Below, one piece after another: positions 23,671 to 31,455 of a DNA stretch of 31,455 nt. The stretch is from assembly GCA_947311175.1 (NCBI GenBank), contig CAMZKK010000104.1, forward strand, positions 1 through 31,455. The letters are read 5' to 3'. The notes beneath the pieces were generated by a model. The model made no database searches. It saw nothing but the letters and a program-made list of their open reading frames with translations, and was not told the origin of the DNA. The position numbers were made by a program, and so were the translations under genes. Within the stretch, counting starts at the first letter, position 1; the number at the start of each line of letters is the position of its first letter. This stretch comes from an uncultured Planctomycetota bacterium. Lineage in GTDB: Bacteria > Planctomycetota > SZUA-567 > JAFGNG01.

Positions 23671-24800
23671 ATGAGAGAAGAACCTACTATGGATGAGTTG
23701 TTGCAAATCCATGAAAAAGGAAAATTAGAAGTTACCGCTACCACAAAATTAGAAACTATTGACGACCTAAGAAAAGTTTATACTCCTGGGGTTGCAAAGG
23801 TATGCCTACATATTGAAAAACATCCTGAACAATACCGAGATTACACAATGGCTGGCAATACAGTTGCTATTGTTACTAATGGCACCGCAGTTCTCGGTCT
23901 TGGTGATATTGGGGCAAAGGCAGGAATGCCGGTGATGGAGGGCAAGGCAGTAATTTTAAAAAATATGAGTGGAGTTGATGCATTTCCAATATTGATTGAA
24001 AGCCATGATCCAAAAGTAATTATTGAAACTGTAAAAAACATTCATCATGGTTTTGGGCAATTATGCTTGAAGATATTTCGGCACCAGATTGTTTTGAGAT
24101 TGAAGATACTCTTCGTGCAGAATTGGATATTCCGGTTTTTCACGACGACCAGCATGGTACCGCGGTTGTGGTTCTTGCGACATTATTTCACGGGCTTGAA
24201 CAAGAAAACAAAAAACCGGAAGAGATGAAAGTCGTTATCAGCGGAGCCGGTGCTGCCGGGATTGCCATTACCAAGATGTTACAAAAAAATGGGTTTAACA
24301 ATATTATCCTTTGCGATAGAAATGGTTCACTGTATTCAGAGCGAAGTGAAAATATGAATAAAGCCAAATTAGAAATTGCAAAACTAACAAATCCTGATAA
24401 TAAAAAAGGAACTCTTGCCGAGTGTCTTGACGGTGCAAATATTTTTATTGGTGTTTCTTCTAAAGGACTTGTTAGCAAGGAGATGGTAAAATCAATGGCA
24501 GAGCGACCCTTGATTTTGGCAATGGCAAACCCTGATGCAGAGATTACAATTGAAGATGCTTTAGAAGCAGGAGCTGCCCTTGCAGGCGATGGCAAAACTA
24601 TAAACAACGCCCTTGGTTTCCCGGGAATTTTTAAAGGAACATTAATGGCGCGAGCAAACAGTATTACCGATGAAATGCTTTCTGCAGCTGCAAAAAAACT
24701 TGCAGAGCTTTCACCAAAAGGAGCAATCTTGCCTGATTTTATGGATAACAATATTCATCAACAAGTAGCCGAAGCAGTAGCAAATGCTGCTAATAATTAA
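23671..24800 (+). pseudogene. NAD(P)-dependent malic enzyme, interrupted by a one-base frameshift
   Basis: Two overlapping frames together give one complete malic enzyme of about 376 residues. The first frame holds the N-terminal malic domain: YTPGVAKVC, ILKNMSGVDAFPI. The second frame continues LEDISAPDCFEIE, VFHDDQHGTA, the NAD-binding SGAGAAGIAI, and GFPGIFKGTL. The break lies at 24055-24058, where GGG followed by CAATTATG should read GGGG to give the family sequence GFGAI.LEDIS. The product would convert malate to pyruvate and CO2. The start is placed at ATG 23671 because AAAGG (23656-23660) lies at SD distance; an ATG at 23653 has none. Either a true pseudogene or an indel in the sequence; see findings. 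Confidence 0.85.
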
Positions 24801-24830
24801 TCAATTAATCAATAAAACAAGGAAACAATA

Positions 24831-25937
24831 ATGGATGATATCAATGATAGTCAACCTGAGGTTGAAGAAAAATGTAGCGAGGAAAATCTTTCTTCTCCCA
24901 CCACAAATCAGTATCAACCTCTGCCGGCAAAACCAAAGCAAAAGGGAATTTTATCAATAATTTCATCAATCTTTGGTGGATTTTTGATGGCTATTGGCTT
25001 GGGAGTAGTTGGTTGTTTTTTGCTACTTTGTTTACTTGTTTATTCGGTATCTAATAATGCGACTAAATTTAAATTTCCCAAGCAAGGTAAGTTAGGTGAA
25101 GTCGTTGTAACGGCAGGCTCAAAAAATAAAATATTGGTTATCAATTTAACAGGAATCATCCTTGGTGATGGCTCTTATGTTTCAAGCGAGGGTTCAATCA
25201 AGCCGCTGATAAAACAATTTAGATATGCAGCAAAAGAGCCTTCAATCAAGGCAGTTATTTTACAGGTAAGTTCAGGGGGCGGAGGATTAACTGCCAGTGA
25301 TATCCTTTACAATGAAGTAAAGCATCTCCAAAAAAGCGGGAAAAAAGTTACTGTTTCAATTGGAGCAATGGCTGCAAGTGGTGCGTATTATACTATTGCT
25401 CCAGCAGATTATATTGTAATTAGCCCAACCGGAATGGCTGGTTCATTTGGGGTAATTATGAATCGTATGAATTTTAAAGAGCTGATGAAAAAAGTTGGGA
25501 TTGCTGCTGAACCAATCAAAAGCACCACGATGAAAGATATGGGCAGTCCATTTCGCGATTTGACAGAAGAGGAAAAGGCATACTTCCAAAAGATAATCAA
25601 AACCTATCATCAACGATTTGTAAACATTATTTCTAAAGGTAGAAAGATTCCTGAATTGCGGGTAAAAGAACTTGCCAATGGTAAACTTTATACTGCGGAA
25701 GAATCTGTAGCATATAATCTTGTTGACAGTATTGGTTATTTTGACACTGCTTTAGAGCAGGCAAAAAAAATAGCAAAATTAAAAAATCCAACAATCATTA
25801 CTTATAATGAAAAATATCCTTGGATGAAATTATTAAATTTTAAAACCAGTAGTGCGATTGATGAAAAAAAATTAGCCGGTGCAATTTTTAAACAATTGAT
25901 CAAGTATTCCAATAAAGTAGAGATTGATGCCAAATAA
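24831..25937 (+). CDS. sppA: Signal peptide peptidase SppA (S49 family)
   Basis: The 368-residue protein has a cytoplasmic N-terminal tail of about 40 residues rich in acidic residues, one membrane anchor (about 42-72) and a single S49 domain. The nucleophile is Ser183 in MAASGAYY and the general base Lys235 in TTMKDMGSP, exactly 52 residues apart, as in the short Bacillus-type SppA. It degrades cleaved signal peptides at the membrane. It lies 30 bases after the malic enzyme gene, so cotranscription is likely. AAGGAAA SD upstream of the ATG. Confidence 0.88.
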   Translation: MDDINDSQPEVEEKCSEENLSSPTTNQYQPLPAKPKQKGILSIISSIFGGFLMAIGLGVVGCFLLLCLLVYSVSNNATKFKFPKQGKLGEVVVTAGSKNKILVINLTGIILGDGSYVSSEGSIKPLIKQFRYAAKEPSIKAVILQVSSGGGGLTASDILYNEVKHLQKSGKKVTVSIGAMAASGAYYTIAPADYIVISPTGMAGSFGVIMNRMNFKELMKKVGIAAEPIKSTTMKDMGSPFRDLTEEEKAYFQKIIKTYHQRFVNIISKGRKIPELRVKELANGKLYTAEESVAYNLVDSIGYFDTALEQAKKIAKLKNPTIITYNEKYPWMKLLNFKTSSAIDEKKLAGAIFKQLIKYSNKVEIDAK

Positions 25938-26161
25938 TTTAAAATGTTTAGTTGGAGTTTAGGGATAAGTTAGTTTTATCATTTTTGAGGATTGTTGTCT
26001 TGTGTTCCGCCAGAATTAACATAACCGCGGGACATACAAAGTTTTTTTGTTCCCTTGTTAGGGATTTTATTTATTGCTATGCCGTTACCTTTAATTACTT
26101 CAATACTACTTGTAATCTCAAATTACATGGAAGTTGTTAAGGGACTGTTCTTTGTGATTTG
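25938..26161. other. Intergenic region between convergent sppA and the SBP gene
   Basis: These 224 bases hold no supported gene. A short hairpin, GATAA (25964-25968) with TTATC (25976-25980) followed by ATTTTT, could be a weak sppA terminator. TGTAAT/ATTACA (26111-26116 and 26122-26127) is a second small stem. A 62-codon frame at 25952-26140 lacks an SD and looks non-coding. Confidence 0.4.
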
Positions 26162-26912
26162 TTAATGAGGGTTTTTAAATTGTATTTTTTTAAGAATTCC
26201 ATCATTGTTTAATTTAGTCAAAGCAATTTTTGTTTTTTCAATCAATGCTGGAGATGTGTTTTTTGCAAATGCGACAAAGTGTTGATAATTCAAAAATACC
26301 TTTGGTAAGATTTTAATTTTATCGTTAAGGTTTTGATGCTCGATTAGATTGAATAATCCAAGATTATGATAAAAGATAAATCGGCCACGATGTGCCAGTA
26401 ACTTTTTAATGGCAATTGAAGGAGTTGCTGCACCGTCATCAATAATTAAATTCCCCTGCCGTTTTAAAAACTTGTTAGCTGCTGTTCCAGAAACTGTTAA
26501 AATCACCCCATTTTTATCTAATGCCCGAATACCGTCAAACGAAGTAATGTTTATATTATCGTGTTTTCTAACGGCAACGACATACTCCACCTGATAAAGA
26601 GGAATGTCTAAAAATTTCATATTCTTTAATCTGCTTTTATTCTTTTTTAACCCAAAAAAACACATCTAATTTTCCATTGATGAGATAAAATTGTAGTCTT
26701 TTAAAAGGTAAAAACTCTTGATATCCATTGACCTTAATGGTTGGGTCAACATTTTCAATGGCATGAATAATATCAACACAAATTCCTGCAGTTTTGCCAT
26801 CTTTATTTTTATAGTATTTGGGAAAAGAATATTGAGCCGCGGTTTTTAATTCTTCCGCATTTGCGAATATAGACAATCCAAAGATTAATAAACAAACCCT
26901 TAATACATTCAT
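26162..26912 (-). pseudogene. SBP_bac_3-type periplasmic solute-binding protein, frameshifted
   Basis: Two frames join into one secreted protein of about 249 residues: a signal peptide (MNVLRVCLLIFGLSIFANA), then a family 3 solute-binding fold with 'GICVDIIHAI', 'LPFKRLQFYLINGKLDVFF' and, in the other frame, 'GLKKNKSRLKNMKFLDIPLY'. The break is one extra base in the 7-A run at 26654-26660 (T7 on the coding strand where six T restores LDVFFGLKKN). The start at 26912 is supported by GGAGGAG and by a 4-base ATGA overlap with the upstream transporter gene. Such proteins feed ABC permeases or act as stand-alone sensors; no ABC permease or ATPase is nearby. Pseudogene versus indel is unresolved. 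Confidence 0.8.
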
Positions 26913-27880
26913 TTCTCCTCCTTCATTAATGGATAAACTATTGTGCCGGCAATTGTTACTTGCCAAATATGATAAAATATATTTGGCAATAGTGCAACAC
27001 CTAATAATTCAGGTTTGTCTGCAAAGAAAGTAGTTATGAGAGGGATTCCAATTGCCAAGGTTTTTTGAGAAGCTGGAAATATGGCAGCTATTTTATCACC
27101 CTGAGAAAATTTAAAAATCACAGTTCCTCCATAAATGATGCCAAGTAAAACAAGGTGAGAAATTGCTAAATACGCAATTCCAATTGGCAAGTCATTTAAA
27201 CTGCTTCGCAATAATGAATTTTGAGCAGCTTTGCTAAAAGCAAAATAAACGATAAATAAAATTAAAATCGTTGAGATATTTGACAACATCTTTTTGTTGC
27301 TATTAACAAAATCCGCAACTCTATTATGTAGCAACTGTCCAATGATAAAAGGCACAAGAACCTTATAGCTAAGGCCAAGGATTATTTTAACAACTCTTTC
27401 AATTGGGATTGAATTACCGCTACCATTCAACAATAAGGTCAACAAGATTGGAGAAAGCAAAACACCAACAAAATTGGCGAAAACTGCATTAAAGATGGTA
27501 GCTGCAAAATTACCACCAGTTAATTGTGAAAAAACAATACAACTCGAAATTGTAGTTGGCAAAACACCAAGTGCATAAATACCAACTCTAAAGTTTTCGG
27601 GGATGTGGTTTGCAATCAAATTTGAGGTAAAGAAAAAGTATAGAGGTGTAAAAATAAAAATAAAAAATTGAACAAAGATATGAACCTTGATTTGTTTTAA
27701 TCCATCTACCATTTTTTCAACCGGTAATGAAATGCCGGTAATAAGAAACATTAAAATTATTATAATGGTTGATGAGACCCCATTAAAGCTTAGCATTACC
27801 CCAAAGTTTGGTGATAAACTTGCAACAGTAATCGCTAATATTAGGCCGACCAAAAACCATTGTTTTTTTAAAAATCTCAT
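26909..27880 (-). CDS. SBF-like (bile acid:Na+ symporter superfamily) transporter
   Basis: The 323-residue protein has about ten membrane segments. The layout matches the SBF-like/BASS carriers (PF13593 type): an early 'MFLITGISLPVEKM' segment, the 'GVLPTTISSCIVFSQLTGGN' helix, and 'FPASQKTLAIGIPLI' near the end. The two unwound-helix regions characteristic of the fold lie near 'TTISSC' and 'SQKTLAIG'. Family members carry organic anions, pantoate or similar compounds; the substrate here is unknown. It sits between an aldo/keto reductase gene (7 bases upstream) and the solute-binding protein gene (4-base overlap), all in one operon. Confidence 0.82.
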   Translation of the reverse strand: MRFLKKQWFLVGLILAITVASLSPNFGVMLSFNGVSSTIIIILMFLITGISLPVEKMVDGLKQIKVHIFVQFFIFIFTPLYFFFTSNLIANHIPENFRVGIYALGVLPTTISSCIVFSQLTGGNFAATIFNAVFANFVGVLLSPILLTLLLNGSGNSIPIERVVKIILGLSYKVLVPFIIGQLLHNRVADFVNSNKKMLSNISTILILFIVYFAFSKAAQNSLLRSSLNDLPIGIAYLAISHLVLLGIIYGGTVIFKFSQGDKIAAIFPASQKTLAIGIPLITTFFADKPELLGVALLPNIFYHIWQVTIAGTIVYPLMKEEK

Positions 27881-27887
27881 CAGTCAA

Positions 27888-29012
27888 TTAACCCACAATC
27901 TCTTTCTCCCAAATAGCAATTTGTTTCAATCTCTCAATTATCGGTAAGTGTTGTGTGCATTCGGTTTCACACTTTCCGCAAGCGACACATTCTTCTGCAA
28001 TACTTTTAGGACCAACCAAAATACCCCAAGTGGAATCGTGTTTTAATTGCGTCTTCATTTCTTCGTCTGTCTTATCAAACATAACTCTTTCATTATAGAA
28101 CTGCATATAATTTGGGATATTTATTTCTTTTGGACATTCTTTGCAATAACCGCAAGTAGTGCAAACCATATCTAATTTTTGCTCAATCAAGACAGACAAT
28201 TTTTCTATCTCAATTGGGCTAAGGAATGAGGCTGTATCTGCAATCTTACATGCTAAATCAATATGGCTTCTATTGGAAAATCCTATCAGGCAAACATCAA
28301 TGTTTTGATATTCAATCCCAAAACGGATAGCTGCTTCAACAGCATTCTTATCATTTTTATCACAGAGAAATTGTAACTTATCTACATATTTAGGAATTAG
28401 CCCCCCTCCGAGTGGATTCATTGCCACCGTTCCTAGTCCATGCTCTTTAGCATATTCAAGTGCACTTGCCCGATATTTGAAATTTAGAATATTTGCCCCT
28501 AGCAAAATTCCTTCAACCTTGCCATCTTTTAAAATTTCAGTTATTTCGTCGCCTTGCATATGAGCAGAGCAGACAATGTGTTCAATCAAACCTTCTTCTT
28601 TTGCCTTGAGCAAACCATCATACTGTGCACCATTACGAATTGCATCTTGATAATGATTTGTATGTCGAATACACCAAATATGATAAAAATCAATCTTATC
28701 TACATTTAACCTATCAAGAGATTTGCAAACCGCTTCATACGACAATTCACTAGTTGATAACTTTTGCGGAAATCCCTTGGTCGAAACAAAAAAATTATTT
28801 CTATTCATTTTTTTGAAGGCAAGCCCCATAATATCTTCTGAAGTATCATTGCAATAATCTGGTGCGGTATCAAAATAATTTATCCCCTTTTGATATGCAT
28901 AGCTGACAATCTCAGCATTTTCCTCTTTAGATTTGTTGGTGTCAAATCTCATCCCGCCAAATCCAATTGCCGATACCTGTTTGTTTGTGTTTCCGTATTT
29001 GTTGTATTTCAT
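27888..29012 (-). CDS. Aldo/keto reductase with C-terminal ferredoxin-type 4Fe-4S domain
   Basis: The 374-residue protein has an AKR barrel (1 to about 280) with the catalytic tetrad visible: Asp48 (DTAPDY), Tyr53, Lys79 (VSTKG) and His111 (FYHIW). The C-terminal 100 residues carry two Cys clusters, CTTCGYCKECP and CVACGKCETEC, each able to hold a 4Fe-4S centre. Such fusions are common in anaerobes and probably take electrons from ferredoxin rather than only NADPH. The substrate is unknown. First gene of a three-gene operon with the SBF-like transporter and the solute-binding protein. SD AAGGAAA upstream of the ATG. Confidence 0.87.
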   Translation of the reverse strand: MKYNKYGNTNKQVSAIGFGGMRFDTNKSKEENAEIVSYAYQKGINYFDTAPDYCNDTSEDIMGLAFKKMNRNNFFVSTKGFPQKLSTSELSYEAVCKSLDRLNVDKIDFYHIWCIRHTNHYQDAIRNGAQYDGLLKAKEEGLIEHIVCSAHMQGDEITEILKDGKVEGILLGANILNFKYRASALEYAKEHGLGTVAMNPLGGGLIPKYVDKLQFLCDKNDKNAVEAAIRFGIEYQNIDVCLIGFSNRSHIDLACKIADTASFLSPIEIEKLSVLIEQKLDMVCTTCGYCKECPKEINIPNYMQFYNERVMFDKTDEEMKTQLKHDSTWGILVGPKSIAEECVACGKCETECTQHLPIIERLKQIAIWEKEIVG

Positions 29013-29161
29013 GATTGTTTCCTTTTATTTATAAATTCTCATTGTTTTTATTTTAAAGTCAAGTCACAGCAATATGTTAAGTCAAAAAACAATGATAAAA
29101 AATAAGATAAATGAAAAATCTTCTCAAGCAAACTCACCAATAAAGACGATATTCAGTATAG

Positions 29162-29189
29162 AGCATATTGAGCAATATAACATTATGCT
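29162..29189. promoter_or_regulatory. Nested inverted repeats in the divergent AKR / ISL3-like intergenic region
   Basis: AGCATA (29162-29167) and TATGCT (29184-29189) form outer arms, and TATTG/CAATA (29166-29170 and 29173-29177) an overlapping inner pair. This resembles an operator for the zinc-finger/HTH gene that starts 37 bases downstream, or for the divergent reductase operon. Similar AT-rich words (CAATATGTTAAGTC near 29070, ATATGACATTAAC near 29195) occur nearby. Binding is speculative. Confidence 0.3.
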
Positions 29190-29225
29190 AAGTGATATGA
29201 CATTAACAAACACAGGAGGAAATCG

Positions 29226-29639
29226 GTGTCAAGAAAATTAACTATTCCAAGGGGTACAAAGATTAGAAAGATTAATCTTTCGCGTAAAGTTTCCCCCTGT
29301 CCAAGATGCAACCATATGGGCAAAAGACATTCGCTTGGCTATAGAAAGCTAAGAGAAATTGGCATCAGCGGACCTACAATTTTGGAAATTGTATATAGTA
29401 AACACTATTGCACACAGTGTCGTCGTCACTTTTCTCAAATAATGGATCATCTTGCAATGCCAAGTGGTAGATTTACTAATCGAGTAAGAAAAACTGCTGT
29501 TGATTTAGTTGTAAAGCAATCAATGACTTTAGAAAAAGCAACTCAAAGAATGCGACAAAAATATCACGTACATGTTCCTCCAACAACGTTACATGATTGG
29601 ATAGTTGCGAGTGTTGATATAATACTTCCGCAAAAATAA
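29226..29639 (+). CDS. Standalone ISL3-like transposase N-terminal zinc-finger/HTH protein
   Basis: The 137-residue protein has a CPRC ... CTQC zinc-binding motif (Cys pairs about 23-26 and 57-60) with an intervening basic region, matching the zf-ISL3 type found at the N-terminus of ISL3-family transposases. A helix-turn-helix-like segment follows (about 100-128, 'TLEKATQRMRQKY...PPTTLHDW'). The large DDE catalytic domain (a further 250 or more residues) is absent, and no continuation is present downstream in any frame. The gene has a strong SD (AGGAGGA, 29214-29220) before a GTG start and a clean terminator immediately after. It may be a decayed transposase or a co-opted DNA-binding regulator. 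Confidence 0.7.
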   Translation: MSRKLTIPRGTKIRKINLSRKVSPCPRCNHMGKRHSLGYRKLREIGISGPTILEIVYSKHYCTQCRRHFSQIMDHLAMPSGRFTNRVRKTAVDLVVKQSMTLEKATQRMRQKYHVHVPPTTLHDWIVASVDIILPQK

Positions 29640-29644
29640 AAAAT

Positions 29645-29666
29645 GCCGTCACAAGACGGCTTTTTT
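29645..29666 (+). terminator. Intrinsic terminator after the ISL3-like gene
   Basis: GCCGTC (29645-29650), loop ACAA, GACGGC (29655-29660), then TTTTTT (29661-29666). It begins 6 bases after the stop codon. Confidence 0.85.
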
Positions 29667-29719
29667 ATATTCATATCTTTAAAACCCATCATCCTAAATT
29701 TCAACTGTTGAATTTATAG

Positions 29720-30526
29720 TTAACGGCTACGCTTCTTGTTCTTTGAAAATTTTTGTTTATGGGAATATTTATTTTTCGCCTTTTTTGCCGGTTTATCTAT
29801 TTCCCCTGCATTTATCATTAAAGTCTTAATTCGCTTCAACTCCTTTGCATTCATAAGTCGAGCTCTGCCCTTTGAGATTCCCTTTAACGATAAAGGACCA
29901 ATAAATATTCTTTTTAGTTTTCTTGCTTCGTGACCAACTGTAGCGAAGATTCTTCTTACTTCACGATTAAGACCTTCGCTAATCTGAATTTCTACTCTGC
30001 TTTGTTTTGTATTTCTAGCAAGGATTGATAGCTTTCCCGGAATAACTTTTCTGCCACCAATCCTTACTCCTTCGCGAATATTGGCAATCGTCTCGTCTGT
30101 TAAAAATCCATCAACCGTAACTCGATAAACCTTTGTAACCTCACAGCTTGGATGAGTAAGATATTTTGCCATATCACCATCATTTGTAAGAACTAATAAC
30201 CCTTCGCTATCTCGGTCTAATCGTCCAACAGGATATATCCGTTCAGTAATTCCTTCAATCAAATCCATTACTGTCTTTCGCCCAAGATCGTCATCAGTTG
30301 TAGTGACAAATCCTCGTGGTTTATTTAACAATACATAGATTTTTTTCTCTCCACGAATGATTTTTCCATTCACCTTAACTACATCCTTGCCAGGGGTTAT
30401 TTTAATCCCCGGCTCAATAGCCAATTCTCCGTTTACATAAACCAAGCCATCGAGCATCATTTCTTCTGCTTTTCGCCTTGAGGTTAAACCGCAATTTGCT
30501 AAGTATTTGTGTAATCTCACTTCCAT
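29720..30526 (-). CDS. rluB: Pseudouridine synthase of the RsuA/RluB/E/F family
   Basis: The product of about 268 residues has an N-terminal S4 RNA-binding domain (about 1-48: RLHKYLANCGLTSRRKAEEMM) and a pseudouridine synthase domain. Catalytic Asp104 lies in GRLDRDSEGLLVLTNDG; LLNKPRGFVTT and EGLNREVRRIFA are further family marks. A Lys/Arg-rich tail of about 30 residues follows, as in many RluB proteins. It modifies a uridine in 23S rRNA (RluB type) or 16S rRNA (RsuA type); RluB is favoured by length and tail. The start is set at ATG 30524-30526 because GGAGAA sits just upstream; the ATG four codons earlier lacks an SD. It follows manA by 13 bases. Confidence 0.85.
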   Translation of the reverse strand: MEVRLHKYLANCGLTSRRKAEEMMLDGLVYVNGELAIEPGIKITPGKDVVKVNGKIIRGEKKIYVLLNKPRGFVTTTDDDLGRKTVMDLIEGITERIYPVGRLDRDSEGLLVLTNDGDMAKYLTHPSCEVTKVYRVTVDGFLTDETIANIREGVRIGGRKVIPGKLSILARNTKQSRVEIQISEGLNREVRRIFATVGHEARKLKRIFIGPLSLKGISKGRARLMNAKELKRIKTLMINAGEIDKPAKKAKNKYSHKQKFSKNKKRSR

Positions 30527-30539
30527 CGTTTTCTCCATT

Positions 30540-31455
30540 TTATTTCATATAAAACAACAATAATGTTGCTTGTGGGTTTGCTTCAATACTATATTCTTTC
30601 ACACTTGCCGGGACAAGGCAAGTTTGCCATTTCTTTAGTTGTACACTTCCGTCTTCGCAAATTACCTTAACTCCACTGGTAATGGCTGTAATTATATGAA
30701 ATGTTTTGTTATGGGTATTTAATAAAGTTGTTTTGTCTATTTGGGATATTTTATCAAAACAAAATTTATCACAACTTATAAAATTTTCACGGATTGCTCC
30801 GGCTTGTGGCGTAATGATAGGTTTAGACTTTTCGTTGAGCATAGAAGAAAAGTCAATTACTGCCAAACCCTCTTCGATGTGTAATTGTCTAGGTTTGCCA
30901 TCTAGCCCGACTCTGTTCCAATCAAAAATACGGAATGTTGTATCGCTGTTTTGTTGAATCTCAACCATTCTAATTCCCGGACCAAGTGAATGGATAGTAC
31001 CGGCAGGGATATAATAAACCTCTCCTGCTGAAACCGCTACTTTATTTAGACATTGTTCAATCTTTCCCTTTTTAACATTTCACAAAAAAAATCTTTGGTA
31101 ACACCATGCTTTATTCCATAGTAAATATATGCTTCTTTGTCCGCTTCGAGAATATACCATGCTTCTGTCTTGCCAAGTTCTCCATGTTTTTTGGATGATG
31201 CATATTTATCACTGGGGTGAACCTGCACCGATAATGATGATTTGGAATCAAGCAGTTTGAGCATTAAAGGAAATTTTTCAGGATTATTGTTGTCAATAGC
31301 ATTTCCTACCAATTCCTTTGGGTTGTTGATAAACATTTGCCTCAATGTTTTTCCACATAAATTATCTTTGCCATTTGCAATAATACTGACATCATCCTCA
31401 TGATCTGCAATTTCCCAACTTTCCCCAATGGTTTCATTTCCATTATATAGGTATA
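30540..31455 (-). pseudogene. manA: Type I mannose-6-phosphate isomerase, partial at the window edge and frameshifted
   Basis: The reading frame is open to the window end (upstream residues IGESWEIADHED, NGKDNLCGKTLRQ), so the N-terminus is missing. Zinc-site residues of the type I cupin isomerase are visible: VQVHPSD (Gln and His), GKTEAWY (Glu) and PAGTIHSLG (His). EIQQNSDTTFRIFDWNR is a strong family signature. A one-base loss near the T-run at 31069-31073 (coding-strand A5; A6 restores LKKGKIEQCLNKVAV) splits the gene into two frames, 31046 upward and 30540 to about 31068. The protein interconverts fructose-6-phosphate and mannose-6-phosphate. The last part overlaps no other gene; rluB starts 13 bases downstream. 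Confidence 0.85.

Noticed and set aside
25952..26140. 62-codon ORF in the gap after sppA
   Set aside because: No SD, low-quality composition and no recognisable features.
29226..29666. Complete insertion sequence
   Set aside because: No catalytic domain, no terminal inverted repeats and no target duplication are visible.
30540..30968. Reading it as a separate 142-residue cupin gene
   Set aside because: Its start is an internal ATG of manA; the upstream frame carries the continuation after a one-base correction.
1..31455. tRNA, rRNA, riboswitch or CRISPR array
   Set aside because: All intergenic gaps are short and none shows cloverleaf, conserved riboswitch core or spaced direct repeats by eye; a dedicated covariance-model scan could still find a small RNA.

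Overview
The window is AT-rich DNA (A+T visibly near two thirds) from a Gram-negative-type bacterium. A TolC-type outer-membrane protein, Sec signal peptides and a pseudopilin with an FTLIELLVVIAIIAIL core point to the Lentisphaerota/PVC group. That placement is inference: no rRNA or other phylogenetic marker lies in the window. No tRNA, rRNA, CRISPR array or complete insertion sequence is visible, and no gene-free stretch exceeds about 230 bases.

0-7.4 kb (+): a prepilin-like protein, three tandem paralogous secreted right-handed beta-helix proteins, and a cytoplasmic GH36 alpha-galactosidase behind its own near-consensus promoter. Together they look like a surface glycan-processing locus.

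7.6-12.3 kb (+): a tightly packed run of an M55 (DppA-like) D-aminopeptidase, an amidohydrolase, a second amidohydrolase-fold protein that has lost its metal ligands, a PTS EIIA-CBS regulator and an ArsB/SLC13-like transporter. It ends at a strong, probably bidirectional terminator that also faces xerC.

12.4-20 kb (-): a XerC/D recombinase, then a signalling-type cluster transcribed right to left: GYF membrane protein, iron-type alcohol dehydrogenase, HD-GYP protein, a pseudokinase fused to a pseudoreceiver, a 391-residue unknown protein, and a possible 35-residue ORF directly abutting it. The core genes overlap or nearly touch. A 21-nt block is shared upstream of the GYF gene and upstream of xerC. 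A small TM2-like membrane protein lies just beyond.

20-25.9 kb: mscS-lplA (+), a lone TolC-family protein (-), then a STAS protein, malic enzyme and SppA (+). tolC and the STAS gene appear to be driven by divergent promoters whose -35 boxes are the two halves of one palindrome.

26.1-31.5 kb: an SBP_bac_3 protein, an SBF-like transporter and a ferredoxin-type aldo/keto reductase (-), a standalone ISL3-like zinc-finger/HTH protein (+) with its own terminator, rluB (-), and manA (-, running off the window end). The malic enzyme, SBP and manA genes are each broken by one base in or beside a homopolymer. This suggests sequence or assembly indels more than three independent pseudogenes.

The most interesting candidate for an undescribed system is the HD-GYP / pseudokinase-pseudoreceiver / unknown-protein cassette at 13.4-19.4 kb.
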